Source: Gammaproteobacteria bacterium (GTDB taxonomy: Bacteria > Pseudomonadota > Gammaproteobacteria > Steroidobacterales > Steroidobacteraceae). Taken from it: a DNA stretch of 14,203 bases. Every line of letters begins with the position of its first letter. The stretch's first letter is position 1. Both the position numbers and the translations under genes were made by a program. The notes beneath the pieces are model-generated. The model had not been told where the DNA came from. It was given only the letters and a program-made list of their open reading frames with translations, and did no database searches. The stretch lies in NCBI GenBank assembly GCA_029857655.1, contig JAOUGR010000013.1:1-14203 (forward strand), given 5' to 3'. Of the stretch, positions 1-8,143 are shown in pieces.

Positions 1-1
1 G

Positions 2-2101
2 GAACACTCGGGTTATGGGGTCGCGTTCATCGAGGCGGTCCGCCAGATCAAGCAGCATTATCCCGGCGTACTGACCAGCGGCGGCGTCAGCAATGTCTCC
101 TTCTCGTTCCGCGGCTACGACGCACTGCGCGAGGCGATGCACGCGGTGTTCCTGTATCACGCGGTGCAGGCCGGACTCGACATGGGAATCGTCAATGCCG
201 GCCAGCTCGGCATCTATGAGGAGATCGCGCCGGAGCTTCGCGAGCGTGTCGAGGACGTTATCCTGAACCGCCGCGCGGACGCTACCGAGCGGCTGCTCGA
301 AATCGCGCAGCGCTACCGTGGCGACGGCGCCGCGCGCCGCGCCGAAGACCTGGCCTGGCGCGGCTGGCCGGTGCAGAAGCGCCTCGAGCATGCGCTGATC
401 AAGGGCATCGACGAATTCGTAATCGAGGATGTCGAGGAAGCGCGCCTGCAGGCGACCCGCCCGCTGGACGTCATCGAAGGCCCGCTGATGGACGGGATGA
501 ATGTGGTCGGCGACCTGTTTGGCGCCGGCAAGATGTTCCTGCCGCAGGTAGTCAAGTCCGCGCGCGTCATGAAACGCGCGGTCGCTCACCTCGTGCCATT
601 CATCGAGCGCGAACAGGGCGGCGCGAGGATGAGCAACGGCAAGATCATCATGGCGACGGTCAAGGGCGACGTGCATGACATCGGCAAGAACATCGTCGGC
701 GTCGTGCTCCAGTGCAACAACTTCGAAGTCATCGACCTGGGCGTCATGGTGCCCGCGCAGCGCATCCTCGAGACCGCGCTCAGTGAATCTGCGGACATGA
801 TCGGCCTGTCCGGCCTGATCACGCCTTCACTCGACGAGATGGTGCACGTCGCCCATGAAATGCAGCGCCAGGGTTTCACGATCCCGCTGTTGATCGGCGG
901 TGCGACGACCTCGCCCGCGCACACCTCGGTCAGGATCGAGCCCGAATACGGTCATGGCGTGGTCTACGTGAAGGACGCCTCGCGATCCGTCGGCGTCTGC
1001 CAGACGCTGGTCACGCCCGAGGCCCGGGAGTCGTTCTTTGCGCGGGTCAGCGCCGAGCACGCGTCGCGACGCCAGCAGCACGCCGGCCGCAAGCGTCGAC
1101 CGGACGGCCTGGCGCTCGGCGACGCGCGCGCCAGGCGCCTGACATTTGACTGGGCCAGCTATCGCCCGCCGGTGCCACGATTCCTCGGCACGCGGGTCCT
1201 TGATCCGGTGCCGCTGAAGGACCTCGTCGCATTCATCGACTGGATGCCATTTTTCAATGCCTGGGAATTTTCGGGGAAATTCCCGGACATCCTGCAGGAT
1301 GCGGAACGTGGCGCGGCCGCAAGCGCCCTGTGGAAGGACGCGCGCGAGATGCTCGACACGCTGGTGCGGGAGCGCTGGCTCACGGCGCGCGCGGTGCTGG
1401 GCTTCTTCGCCGCCGCGGGAAATGGCGATGACATAGAGATCCATGCCGACCCGAAGCGCACGGACTCGCTCGCAATGCTGCACCAGCTGCGCCAGCAGAA
1501 GGTGAAGCCTGCGGGCCAGCCGCAACTGTGCCTGTCCGACTTCGTGGCGCCGCGCGAATCCGGCATCGCCGATTACGTCGGGGCATTCGCCGTGACCGCG
1601 GGTGTCGGCATCGAGGAGCATGTCGCGCGTTTCGAAGCCGCCCACGACGATTATTCCTCGATCCTGCTGAAATCGCTTGCCGACCGGCTTGCCGAGGCTC
1701 TGGCCGAATCCCTGCATCTGCGTGTGCGACGCGAGTTCTGGGGCTATACGCCGGAGGAGAGCCTGACGAACGAGCAGCTGGTGCGCGAGGAATACCGCGG
1801 CATCCGCCCGGCGCCCGGCTACCCGGCCTGCCCTGATCACACCGAGAAGGGCACGTTATGGCGGTTGCTGGACGCGGAAGCTGCAACTGGCATCAAGCTG
1901 ACGGAGTCCTATGCCATGTACCCGGCCGCCGCAGTCAGCGGCTGGTATTTCTCACATCCAGAATCGCGCTATTTCGCCGTCGGTACGATCGGCGCCGACC
2001 AGCTCGAGGACTATGCGCGGCGCAAGGGCATGGCGCTGCCCGAGGCGCGGCGCTGGCTGGGGCCGATCCTGGGGCGGGATGCGGAATCGGATGCGGCCTG
2101 A
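2..2101 (+). CDS. metH: Cobalamin-dependent methionine synthase MetH, C-terminal part (5' end cut by window)
   Basis: MetH transfers a methyl group from 5-methyltetrahydrofolate through enzyme-bound cobalamin to homocysteine, making methionine and tetrahydrofolate in the cytoplasm. The reading frame is open from position 2, giving 699 residues. The fragment begins in the end of the pterin-binding domain ([12 protein letters not shown], then [24 protein letters not shown]). It continues with the helical cap domain and then the B12-binding domain with DVHDIG at residues 223-228, where His225 is the lower cobalt ligand (His759 in E. coli). The C-terminal AdoMet reactivation domain carries [12 protein letters not shown] from residue 602. 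Length after the ligand His is 474 residues against about 468 in E. coli, so the 3' end is complete. The homocysteine/zinc domain lies outside the window. The gene converges on glpD. Any cobalamin riboswitch would lie upstream of the window. Identification is very secure. Confidence 0.98.
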   Translation, partial: EHSGYGVAFIEAVRQIKQHYPGVLTSGGVSNVSFSFRGYDALREAMHAVFLYHAVQAGLDMGIVNAGQLGIYEEIAPELRERVEDVILNRRADATERLLEIAQRYRGDGAARRAEDLAWRGWPVQKRLEHALIKGIDEFVIEDVEEARLQATRPLDVIEGPLMDGMNVVGDLFGAGKMFLPQVVKSARVMKRAVAHLVPFIEREQGGARMSNGKIIMATVKGDVHDIGKNIVGVVLQCNNFEVIDLGVMVPAQRILETALSESADMIGLSGLITPSLDEMVHVAHEMQRQGFTIPLLIGGATTSPAHTSVRIEPEYGHGVVYVKDASRSVGVCQTLVTPEARESFFARVSAEHASRRQQHAGRKRRPDGLALGDARARRLTFDWASYRPPVPRFLGTRVLDPVPLKDLVAFIDWMPFFNAWEFSGKFPDILQDAERGAAASALWKDAREMLDTLVRERWLTARAVLGFFAAAGNGDDIEIHADPKRTDSLAMLHQLRQQKVKPAGQPQLCLSDFVAPRESGIADYVGAFAVTAGVGIEEHVARFEAAHDDYSSILLKSLADRLAEALAESLHLRVRREFWGYTPEESLTNEQLVREEYRGIRPAPGYPACPDHTEKGTLWRLLDAEAATGIKLTESYAMYPAAAVSGWYFSHPESRYFAVGTIGADQLEDYARRKGMALPEARRWLGPILGRDAESDAA

Positions 2102-2140
2102 GCGGCAATTGGATGATGCGGGGGACGACAGAGTCGCAGT
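2102..2140. other. Convergent intergenic gap metH/glpD without a clear terminator
   Basis: Only 39 bp separate the two convergent stop codons. I see no GC-rich stem followed by a T-run in either direction. A 7-bp inverted repeat (AATTGGA at 2107-2113, TCCAATT at 2146-2152) spans the gap with a 32-nt loop and runs into the 3' end of glpD. A 4-bp CGAC/GTCG stem sits inside the loop. Neither looks like an intrinsic terminator, so termination here may be Rho-dependent or by convergent interference (inference). Confidence 0.4.
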
Positions 2141-3643
2141 TCAATTCCAATTCAGACCGATCCATTCGTCGAGCACTGCCTCGCTGCCCGACGGCAAGTG
2201 CAGTCCGAGTTTGCTTCGCCGCCAGAGCACGTCCTCGGCCGTCTGCGCCCATTCCACGTCACGCAGGTACATGAGCTCACGCTCGTGCAAGCCAGGCAGA
2301 ATCTCCTGGCCGAGTGAATCGATGCTGCGTGCGCCCCCAAGGATCCGCTCGACACGGTTCCCGTAAGCGCGCGCCATCCGGCGCAGCATCCGTGGATCCG
2401 CCCAAGGCCGCGAGGCAACAAGCTCCGCCAGATAGGCATCAAAGTTGCCGCCTGCCAGATCGCCGCCCGGCAGCGGCGCACCGGCGGTCCAGCCTGGCGC
2501 TCGCTTGCCGAGCAAGGCCCCGATCCGGTCGACCACTGCCTCCGCAAGACGGCGGTGAGTCGTGATCTTGCCGCCGATGACTGACAGCAATGGCGGGTCG
2601 CGCCGGTCGAGTTCGAGTTCATAGTCCCGTGTCACGCCGGCTGGATCCGCGACCATGTCCTTCTGCAGCGGCCGAATGCCTGCATAGGTCCAGACAACGT
2701 CGGCTGGATCCACCGGGCGGCGGAAATAGCGGCTGGCTGCCGCACACAGATACGCGACTTCGGCTTCGCTGGCGGCTACTGCGACAGGCGCATCCGGGAA
2801 TTCAACGTCGGTCGTGCCAATCAGCGTGAAGCGCTGTTCGAACGGGATCGCGAACACGATGCGGCGATCCGGCATCTGGAAGATGTAGGCGAAATGATGA
2901 TCGAACAGCGCAGGCACGACAATGTGGCTGCCCTTGATCAGGCGCAAACCCCTGGCACCGCGAATCCCCGCGGTTTCGCTGCGAAAAATTCCTGCCCACG
3001 GGCCGGTCGCATTGACGACCGCGCGTGCGAGGACGCGATCCTGCATGCCGTCAGCTCGCCGCAGCGTCGCGACCCAGGTCTCTTGGACAGGTTCGAGCGC
3101 AATGCAGGTGGTGCGGGTTTGTATTTGCGCTCCCGCCTCGTGCGCCCCGACGGCGTTCAACACGACCAGGCGCGCGTCGTCGACCCAACCATCCGTATAC
3201 ACGAAGCCGCGCTGGAAACGGAGCTGGAGGGGCGTGCCGGCCGGGTGGTGCCGCAGGTCCGCGGATTGCGACTTCGCAAACCTCCTGCGCGGCGCCAGAT
3301 GATCGTAGAGCAGTAGACCGATGCGGATCATCCAAGCCGGGCGCAGATGGGAATCGTGTGGGAGCACGAATTCCAGCGGCCACATGATGTGGGGCGCGGC
3401 GGCCAGCAGTGTTTCCCGTTCCGCCAACGCCTTGCGGACCTGCGAGAACTTGAAGTGCTCGAGATAACGCAATCCGCCGTGGATCAGCTTCGTGCTCGCC
3501 GAGGAAGTGTGGCCGGCGAGATCGTCCCGTTCACACAGCAGAACCGACAGACCGCGCCCGGCCGCGTCGCGCGCGATGCCTGCGCCGTTGATTCCGCCGC
3601 CGACCACGAGCAAGTCGCAGCGAGTACTGCCAGGCTGCGCCAC
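2141..3643 (-). CDS. glpD: Aerobic (FAD-dependent) glycerol-3-phosphate dehydrogenase GlpD
   Basis: GlpD is a membrane-associated flavoenzyme that oxidises sn-glycerol-3-phosphate to dihydroxyacetone phosphate and passes the electrons to quinone. The FAD-binding Rossmann motif GGGINGAG is at residues 15-22. It is followed by SSASTKLIHGGLRYLEHF, HLRPAWMIRIGLLLYDHL, NATGPW, IRLIKGSHIVVP-like, IGTTDVEF, WTYAGIRPL and the GGKITTHRRLAE block, all typical of GlpD. I chose the GTG at 3643, which shares one base with the mtgA stop (TAGTG). It gives 500 residues against 501 in E. coli. An in-frame ATG at 3706 would add 21 residues (MDPRPDAAAAARRPSRR...) read inside the mtgA 3' end, and these do not resemble the family. 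The Shine-Dalgarno is weak (GGCGGA about 11 nt upstream), so translation probably depends on coupling to mtgA. It is last in the operon. No glpF, glpK or glpR is visible nearby. Confidence 0.96.
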   Translation of the reverse strand: MAQPGSTRCDLLVVGGGINGAGIARDAAGRGLSVLLCERDDLAGHTSSASTKLIHGGLRYLEHFKFSQVRKALAERETLLAAAPHIMWPLEFVLPHDSHLRPAWMIRIGLLLYDHLAPRRRFAKSQSADLRHHPAGTPLQLRFQRGFVYTDGWVDDARLVVLNAVGAHEAGAQIQTRTTCIALEPVQETWVATLRRADGMQDRVLARAVVNATGPWAGIFRSETAGIRGARGLRLIKGSHIVVPALFDHHFAYIFQMPDRRIVFAIPFEQRFTLIGTTDVEFPDAPVAVAASEAEVAYLCAAASRYFRRPVDPADVVWTYAGIRPLQKDMVADPAGVTRDYELELDRRDPPLLSVIGGKITTHRRLAEAVVDRIGALLGKRAPGWTAGAPLPGGDLAGGNFDAYLAELVASRPWADPRMLRRMARAYGNRVERILGGARSIDSLGQEILPGLHERELMYLRDVEWAQTAEDVLWRRSKLGLHLPSGSEAVLDEWIGLNWN

Positions 3644-4359
3644 TAGTGCTGCAATCCGCCGAGATGGTCGTCGCGCCGCAGCTGCTGCATCTGGTCGAGG
3701 ATCCATTGCTGGCGCTGTCGCAGGTAGGGTGAGGGGCGATCAACGCGGAAGCGCTTCGGGCTCGGCAGTACCGCGGCGAGCAGCGCCGCCTCGTAAGGAT
3801 TGAGTCTCGCCGCCGGCTTGCGGAAGAAGTGCCGGCTTGCGGCCTCAATGCCCCACACCCCGCGGCCGAACTCGGCGCTGTTGAGATAAACCTCGAGTAT
3901 CCGCTGCTTTGGCCACAGGATCTCGATCCACAGGGTGAACCAGGTTTCGAGTCCCTTGCGCAGCCAATTCTGGGCCGGCCAGAGAAACAGGTTTTTCGCG
4001 ACCTGCTGGCTGATGGTGCTGGCGCCGCGCAGCCGGCGGCCCCGCTTCGCATCGGACCAGGCCTTGTCGATGGCCTCGAAGTCGAAGCCGCCATGCTCCA
4101 GGAAGCGCTGGTCTTCGGCGGCGATTACAGCGAGCGCCGCATGCGGCGAGATTTCCGGCCACGCGACCCAATCGTGCGACGGTCTGGTCCCCGGCCGCTG
4201 TTCGCCGAGTGTGGCGATGCGGTCCAATAGCATGAACGACGTGAACGGCACCGGCACCCAACGAAACATGGCGACCAGCAGCACGCTGCTGAAGATCAAT
4301 ATCAGGAGACCGAGCGCCGCCGCCCGCGCAAGACGGGCCAGCCTGGATTGGCGCCGCAT
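3643..4359 (-). CDS. mtgA: Monofunctional biosynthetic peptidoglycan glycosyltransferase MtgA
   Basis: MtgA polymerises lipid II into glycan strands on the periplasmic face of the inner membrane. It is a GT51-family enzyme without a transpeptidase domain. The 238 residues (242 in E. coli) start with a basic stretch (MRRQSRLARLAR) and one membrane segment at about residues 12-32. The GT51 signatures follow: AAEDQRF with catalytic Glu82, the GASTISQQVAKNLFL block from residue 112, KQRILEVYLNSAEFG with the second Glu163, and the late motif AALLAAVLPSP at 191-201. No penicillin-binding domain follows, which separates it from class A PBPs. The ATG lies 15 bp after the ppiB stop and has no strong Shine-Dalgarno. 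Its stop codon overlaps the GTG start of glpD by one base. Identification is secure. Confidence 0.96.
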   Translation of the reverse strand: MRRQSRLARLARAAALGLLILIFSSVLLVAMFRWVPVPFTSFMLLDRIATLGEQRPGTRPSHDWVAWPEISPHAALAVIAAEDQRFLEHGGFDFEAIDKAWSDAKRGRRLRGASTISQQVAKNLFLWPAQNWLRKGLETWFTLWIEILWPKQRILEVYLNSAEFGRGVWGIEAASRHFFRKPAARLNPYEAALLAAVLPSPKRFRVDRPSPYLRQRQQWILDQMQQLRRDDHLGGLQH

Positions 4360-4374
4360 CAGAGGCCCGGCCGT

Positions 4375-4866
4375 TCAGGCGGCTTCGACACGTCGCGCGG
4401 CTGTCACGACGACCGGCTCAACCGGCACGTCATCGTGCCCTTGCTTCCGTCCCGTCTTGACCGCCGCGATCTTGTCGATGACATCCATGCCATCGAGCAC
4501 GCGGCCGAACACGGCATAGCCGAAATTGCCAGGCCGGTGATCCAGGAAAGCGTTGTCCACGAGATTCACGAAAAACTGTGCGCTCGCGCTGTTGATGTCA
4601 TTCGTGCGCGCCATTGCGAGCGACCCGCGAAGGTTGCGCAGCCCGTTGGCAGCCTCATTTGCGATCGGCTTGCGTGTCGGCTTCTGCGTCATGTCCGCCG
4701 CGAAGCCGCCGCCCTGGATCATGAATCCGGGGATCACGCGATGAAACACGGTTCCGTCAAAGTGGCCGTCGTCGACATAGCGCTGGAAATTCTCGCTGGA
4801 AACCGGCGCCGCCTTGGCGTCGAGCTCGACCGTAAAGACTCCCAGCGAGGTCTCGAAACGAATCAT
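4375..4866 (-). CDS. ppiB: Cytoplasmic cyclophilin-type peptidyl-prolyl cis-trans isomerase
   Basis: This enzyme catalyses cis-trans isomerisation of Xaa-Pro bonds in folding proteins. The 163-residue product is a single cyclophilin domain of the usual bacterial length. Core catalytic motifs are FHRVIPGFMIQGGGF at residues 41-55 (Arg43, Phe48 and Gln51 match the CypA active-site Arg, Phe and Gln), LAMAR at 83-87, SAQFFV at 95-100, and GYAVFGRVLDGMDVIDKI near the end. It lacks a signal peptide and begins directly with the first strand (MIRFETSLGVFTVEL), so it is PpiB-like (cytoplasmic) rather than PpiA-like (periplasmic). The start is supported by a GGAG at 4875-4878, eight bases before the ATG. 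The 40-bp gap after prmC is the largest in this operon and holds a possible promoter. The mtgA start lies 15 bp downstream. Confidence 0.95.
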   Translation of the reverse strand: MIRFETSLGVFTVELDAKAAPVSSENFQRYVDDGHFDGTVFHRVIPGFMIQGGGFAADMTQKPTRKPIANEAANGLRNLRGSLAMARTNDINSASAQFFVNLVDNAFLDHRPGNFGYAVFGRVLDGMDVIDKIAAVKTGRKQGHDDVPVEPVVVTAARRVEAA

Positions 4867-4893
4867 GGGGCGTACTCCATTTGAACAGGCGCA

Positions 4894-4899
4894 ATTCTA
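4894..4899 (-). promoter_or_regulatory. Possible internal -10 element upstream of ppiB
   Basis: The prmC-ppiB gap is clearly richer in A/T than its surroundings. On the minus strand it contains TAGAAT, which matches five of six bases of TATAAT and would place a transcript start near 4887, about 20 nt before the ppiB ATG. No good -35 is found 16-18 bp upstream; the best has three matches. It could be a weak secondary promoter for ppiB-mtgA-glpD or chance. Confidence 0.28.
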
Positions 4900-4906
4900 A
4901 TGCCGA

Positions 4907-5737
4907 TCAGTCCACGTTGCCGCGCGTTGCGCGCGGCATTCCCGCGAGGTCATTCAATGTAGCGACCCGCCGGAGGCCAGCGCCGGTCATCATTGCCCGC
5001 ACCGCGGCGCCCTGGCCGGCACCGTGTTCGACGATGAGCAGGCCGCCGGTCGCGAGCTGCGGCGGCGCGCCTGCACAGACTTCCGCGAGTGCGTCGAGGC
5101 CCTCCGGGCCCGCAACCAGCGCCGCTCGCGGCTCGCAGGCCAATGCCGCCAGAAGCGGATCGTTGTCGGCGACATAGGGCGGATTCGAGACGATCGCGTG
5201 GTATCGATCTTGAACTGCGGGCCCGTACCAGTAGCCATGCAGGAACCGCACATTGCCGATCTGCAGGCGATTCGCATTGCGCGCCGCTATTGCGAGCGCT
5301 GCCAAACTCGAATCCACGGCTGTCACGAAGGCGTCCGGCCGCTCGCTCGCGATCGCAAGCGCGATGGCGCCGCTGCCGGTGCCGAGATCCAGTACCGCCG
5401 GTGCAGCGACGGCCCGCAATTCCTCGAGCGCCGTCTCGACCAGCAATTCGGTCTCCGGGCGCGGCACCAGCACGTCGGGAGTCACTTCGAGATCCAGGGT
5501 CCAGAATGCGCGCCGACCCGTCAGGTAAGCCACGGGCTCACCGTCGCGGCGTCGTGCGGCCAGGTCGGCCAATGCCTGCGCCTGCGCGGCATTCAGTTCC
5601 CGTTCCGGTGCGGCAGCGAGTGCTGCGCGGCTGCAGCCGAGCACATGCGCCAGCAACAGCTCGGCATCGAGATCGGCCGATGGCGAAGCTGCGAGCTGTC
5701 TCCTCAGCTCAAAGCAAAAGTCACCGGCGCGCGTCAT
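4907..5737 (-). CDS. prmC: Peptide chain release factor N5-glutamine methyltransferase PrmC (HemK)
   Basis: PrmC uses S-adenosylmethionine to methylate the Gln side chain of the GGQ motif in release factors 1 and 2, which raises termination efficiency. The 276-residue protein (277 in E. coli) has an N-terminal helical domain (residues 1 to about 80) that ends in [13 protein letters not shown], the linker block typical of PrmC. The PRPETE motif is at 92-97, the SAM-binding DLGTGSG at 117-123, and the catalytic NPPY at 185-188, which holds the substrate Gln. The C-terminal [11 protein letters not shown] block is also conserved. The ATG overlaps the stop of prfA (ATGA at 5734-5737), so the methylase is translationally coupled to its own substrate. 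Identification is secure. Confidence 0.97.
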   Translation of the reverse strand: MTRAGDFCFELRRQLAASPSADLDAELLLAHVLGCSRAALAAAPERELNAAQAQALADLAARRRDGEPVAYLTGRRAFWTLDLEVTPDVLVPRPETELLVETALEELRAVAAPAVLDLGTGSGAIALAIASERPDAFVTAVDSSLAALAIAARNANRLQIGNVRFLHGYWYGPAVQDRYHAIVSNPPYVADNDPLLAALACEPRAALVAGPEGLDALAEVCAGAPPQLATGGLLIVEHGAGQGAAVRAMMTGAGLRRVATLNDLAGMPRATRGNVD

Positions 5738-6813
5738 TCGAGCCCTGCCAGCTCCTCGGCCCGGTGCTCGCGCGAGAGCGCATCGATCACTTCGTCGAGG
5801 TCGCCATTGACGATGTCGTCCAGCCGGTAGAGGGTCAGTTCGATGCGGTGGTCGGTCAGGCGTCCCTGCGGAAAATTGTAGGTGCGGATTCGTTCCGAGC
5901 GGTCGCCGGTCCCGACCTGCAGGCGCCTGGTCAGCGCCTTCTCGGCCGACGCGCGCTCACGTTCCGCTGCCAGCAGCCGCGCGCGCAGCAGCGCCATCGC
6001 GCGCGAGCGATTCTTGTGTTGCGAGCGTTCGTCCTGGCACTCGACCACGATCCCGGTCGGCAAGTGCGTGATCCTCACCGCGGAGTCGGTCTTGTTGACA
6101 TGCTGGCCGCCGGCGCCCGATGAGCGATAGGTGTCGACGCGCAGCTCAGCCGGATTGATGTCGATGCTCTCGACCTCATCGATTTCAGGCAGCACGGCCA
6201 CGGTGCAGGTGGAGGTATGGATCCGTCCCTGGGATTCGGTCGCGGGCACGCGCTGCACGCGGTGCGTGCCGGATTCGAATTTCAAGCGTGCGTAGACGCT
6301 ACGTCCGGCAATGCGGCTGATGACTTCGCGATACCCGCCGTGCTCTCCGCGGCTTTCGGACAGAAGTTCCACCGACCAGCCCTGGCGCTCGGCATGACGC
6401 GAGTACATCCGCAACAGGTCACCGGCGAAGATGGCCGCCTCGTCGCCACCCGCCGCAGCGCGGATCTCCAGGAACACGTCGTGATTGTCGAGCGGATCCT
6501 GCGGCACGAGCATCTGCTGAAGGGTTGCCTCATCGGCTGCGGTGGCCTTCTCGAGCTCCGCGACTTCCTGCCGTGCCATTTCGCGGACGGCAGGATCGGC
6601 ATCGCCGGCCATGGCCTCCGCAGCCCCGAGCTGTCGCTCGCGTTCGCGGAAACGGCCGAACGCCTGGACGACAGGTTCGATTCGCGCGAACTCGACCGAA
6701 AGATCGCGGAACCGCTCGGGTCTCGCGAGGATCGCCGGATCGGCCAGCATGCGCTCGAGCTCGGCACGCCGGTCGACGGTGCGCTCGAGCCGGCGGCGGA
6801 TAGCGTCCTTCAC
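5734..6813 (-). CDS. prfA: Peptide chain release factor 1
   Basis: RF1 recognises UAA and UAG in the ribosomal A site and triggers hydrolysis of peptidyl-tRNA. The 359-residue product (360 in E. coli) has the stop-codon-reading tripeptide PAT at residues 190-192, inside [20 protein letters not shown]2 would carry SPF there. The catalytic GGQ is at 235-237 ([20 protein letters not shown]), followed by [15 protein letters not shown]. The start is GTG at 6813, overlapping the hemA TGA as GTGA at 6810-6813, and the stop overlaps prmC. This hemA-prfA-prmC order is widespread in gammaproteobacteria. GGQ Gln237 is the expected target of the PrmC encoded next to it. Confidence 0.98.
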   Translation of the reverse strand: MKDAIRRRLERTVDRRAELERMLADPAILARPERFRDLSVEFARIEPVVQAFGRFRERERQLGAAEAMAGDADPAVREMARQEVAELEKATAADEATLQQMLVPQDPLDNHDVFLEIRAAAGGDEAAIFAGDLLRMYSRHAERQGWSVELLSESRGEHGGYREVISRIAGRSVYARLKFESGTHRVQRVPATESQGRIHTSTCTVAVLPEIDEVESIDINPAELRVDTYRSSGAGGQHVNKTDSAVRITHLPTGIVVECQDERSQHKNRSRAMALLRARLLAAERERASAEKALTRRLQVGTGDRSERIRTYNFPQGRLTDHRIELTLYRLDDIVNGDLDEVIDALSREHRAEELAGLE

Positions 6814-8066
6814 TGCTCGCGACGTCCCGGCCGGAACAGGCGGGCCGCCGCCACGGCGATTTCGACGTCACCACTTTCCGCCGCTTCCCGCAACGCCGTC
6901 GATGGGCCGTGCAGGAGCCGGTTGGTCAGTGTCGCTGCCAGGAATTCCAGCACTTCATCCGGCGGCCGGCCCGCGGCCAGCATGCGGCGCGCCTGTTCGA
7001 GCGTCTGCTCGCGCGCTGCCTCGGCCTGGCCGCGCAATTCGCGGATCAGCGGAACTGCTTCGCGCGATTTGAGACCCGCCATGAATCGCGCGACCTCATC
7101 CGCAATCATCTCGCGCGCAGTCTCGGCTTCTTCCGCGCGTGCCCTGACATTCTCGTCGATGACATTGCGCAGGTCGTCCATCGTGAACAGATAGATGTCC
7201 TCCAGCTCTCCGACGCGCGGATCGATATCACGCGGTACGGCCAGGTCGAGCATGAAGACCGGACGGTGACGACGCTGCGCGATTGCGTTGCGGGTTGCCT
7301 CCAGGCTGATGACATGCCCGGGGCTTGCGGTCGAGGAAACGACGATGTCCGCCTGTGGGAGATGGGAGTCCAGGGCGTCCAGGGAAATCGCCGACGCCTT
7401 GAAGCTGCTGGCCAGACGTTGCGCCCGGTTCAGGCTGCGATTGGCAATGATCATGCGAGCGAGCTTCTGGGCATGCAGGTGGCGCGCCGCGAGCTCGATC
7501 ATGTCCCCGGCGCCGACCAGGAGCGCCGTATGCTGATCAAAGCCGGTGAAGATCCTCTTCGCGAGCTGGATGCCGGCGGAAGCAACCGAAACTGCGCTGG
7601 CCCCGATTGCAGTCTCGGTGCGTACGCGTTTGGCCACGGAGAATGTGGTCTGGAACAGCCGGTTGAGCAGCGATCCCGCAGTGCCGGCCTGCTGGGCCGC
7701 TCGGTAGGCATCCTTGAGCTGGCCCAGGATCTGGGGCTCGCCGAGGATCAGCGAGTCAAGACCGGATGCGACAGAGAAAACGTGCCGCACGGCTTCGGCG
7801 CCTTCGAGCCGGTAGAGGCAATCCTTCAGCTGTGGATCGCCGCCGGACCAGGATGTCAGCCAGTCCGGCAGCAATGCGCCGCCCGCATCTTCGACGCAGC
7901 AGATTTCGGTCCTGTTGCAAGTCGAAATGATCAGGCTCTCGTGGATGCCGGCCAGCGCACCCAGGGCCGCGAGCGCCTGCGGCAGGCGATCCGCGTCGAA
8001 AACGATGCGCTCGCGCACATCGATGGGCGCAGTCCGGTGATTGAGTCCGAATATAAGGAGCGACAT
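6810..8066 (-). CDS. hemA: Glutamyl-tRNA reductase HemA
   Basis: HemA reduces glutamyl-tRNA(Glu) to glutamate-1-semialdehyde with NADPH, the first committed step of C5-pathway tetrapyrrole synthesis. I start it at the ATG at 8066 ([14 protein letters not shown]), giving 418 residues, as in E. coli. A TTG four codons upstream is open but unneeded. The catalytic nucleophile is Cys50 in STCNRTE, and [15 protein letters not shown] (102-116) is the family signature. The NADPH-binding LVGAGDM is at about 183-189, followed by [14 protein letters not shown] and the [10 protein letters not shown] block. A C-terminal helical dimerisation domain ends the protein. There is no obvious Shine-Dalgarno before the ATG (the leader reads TTTTTTGCGGCCCAAC). 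It is first in the operon and divergent from the TPR gene. Confidence 0.97.
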   Translation of the reverse strand: MSLLIFGLNHRTAPIDVRERIVFDADRLPQALAALGALAGIHESLIISTCNRTEICCVEDAGGALLPDWLTSWSGGDPQLKDCLYRLEGAEAVRHVFSVASGLDSLILGEPQILGQLKDAYRAAQQAGTAGSLLNRLFQTTFSVAKRVRTETAIGASAVSVASAGIQLAKRIFTGFDQHTALLVGAGDMIELAARHLHAQKLARMIIANRSLNRAQRLASSFKASAISLDALDSHLPQADIVVSSTASPGHVISLEATRNAIAQRRHRPVFMLDLAVPRDIDPRVGELEDIYLFTMDDLRNVIDENVRARAEEAETAREMIADEVARFMAGLKSREAVPLIRELRGQAEAAREQTLEQARRMLAAGRPPDEVLEFLAATLTNRLLHGPSTALREAAESGDVEIAVAAARLFRPGRREQ

Positions 8067-8093
8067 GTTGGGCCGCAAAAAAGAACCCGAAGG

Positions 8094-8122
8094 ATTGTCC
8101 GGTAACGATCACGGCAGCACAA
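8094..8122 (-). promoter_or_regulatory. Predicted sigma70-type promoter of the hemA operon
   Basis: On the minus strand TTGTGC (8117-8122) and GACAAT (8094-8099) are separated by exactly 17 bp. The -35 matches three of six consensus bases and the -10 four of six. The predicted start near 8087 would give a leader of about 20 nt before the hemA ATG. It is the best pair I see in the 77-bp divergent region. The same GACAAT hexamer forms the -10 of the candidate promoter inside ispE. Confidence 0.4.
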
Positions 8123-8131
8123 GCGCTGGGC

Positions 8132-8137
8132 TATAGT
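8132..8137 (+). promoter_or_regulatory. Possible -10 element of the TPR-lolB-ispE operon, compatible with a leaderless mRNA
   Basis: TATAGT matches five of six bases of TATAAT. It ends six bases before the ATG at 8144, so transcription would start at or next to the start codon. The start codon has no Shine-Dalgarno, which fits a leaderless transcript. However, there is no recognisable -35 at 15-18 bp and no extended -10 TG. Treat as a weak candidate. Confidence 0.3.
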
Positions 8138-8143
8138 GATGCG

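Noticed and set aside
827..1840. A 337-codon open frame on the minus strand opposite metH
   Set aside because: It is the shadow of metH, whose B12 and AdoMet domains are intact in the other frame.
8067..8078. Upstream TTG start for hemA (MRPN extension)
   Set aside because: The ATG at 8066 gives the family length and puts the catalytic Cys at 50 as in E. coli. The TTG has no supporting ribosome binding site.
6909..8105. A 398-codon open frame on the plus strand opposite hemA
   Set aside because: hemA on the minus strand has all catalytic motifs. The plus-strand product has no recognisable domain.
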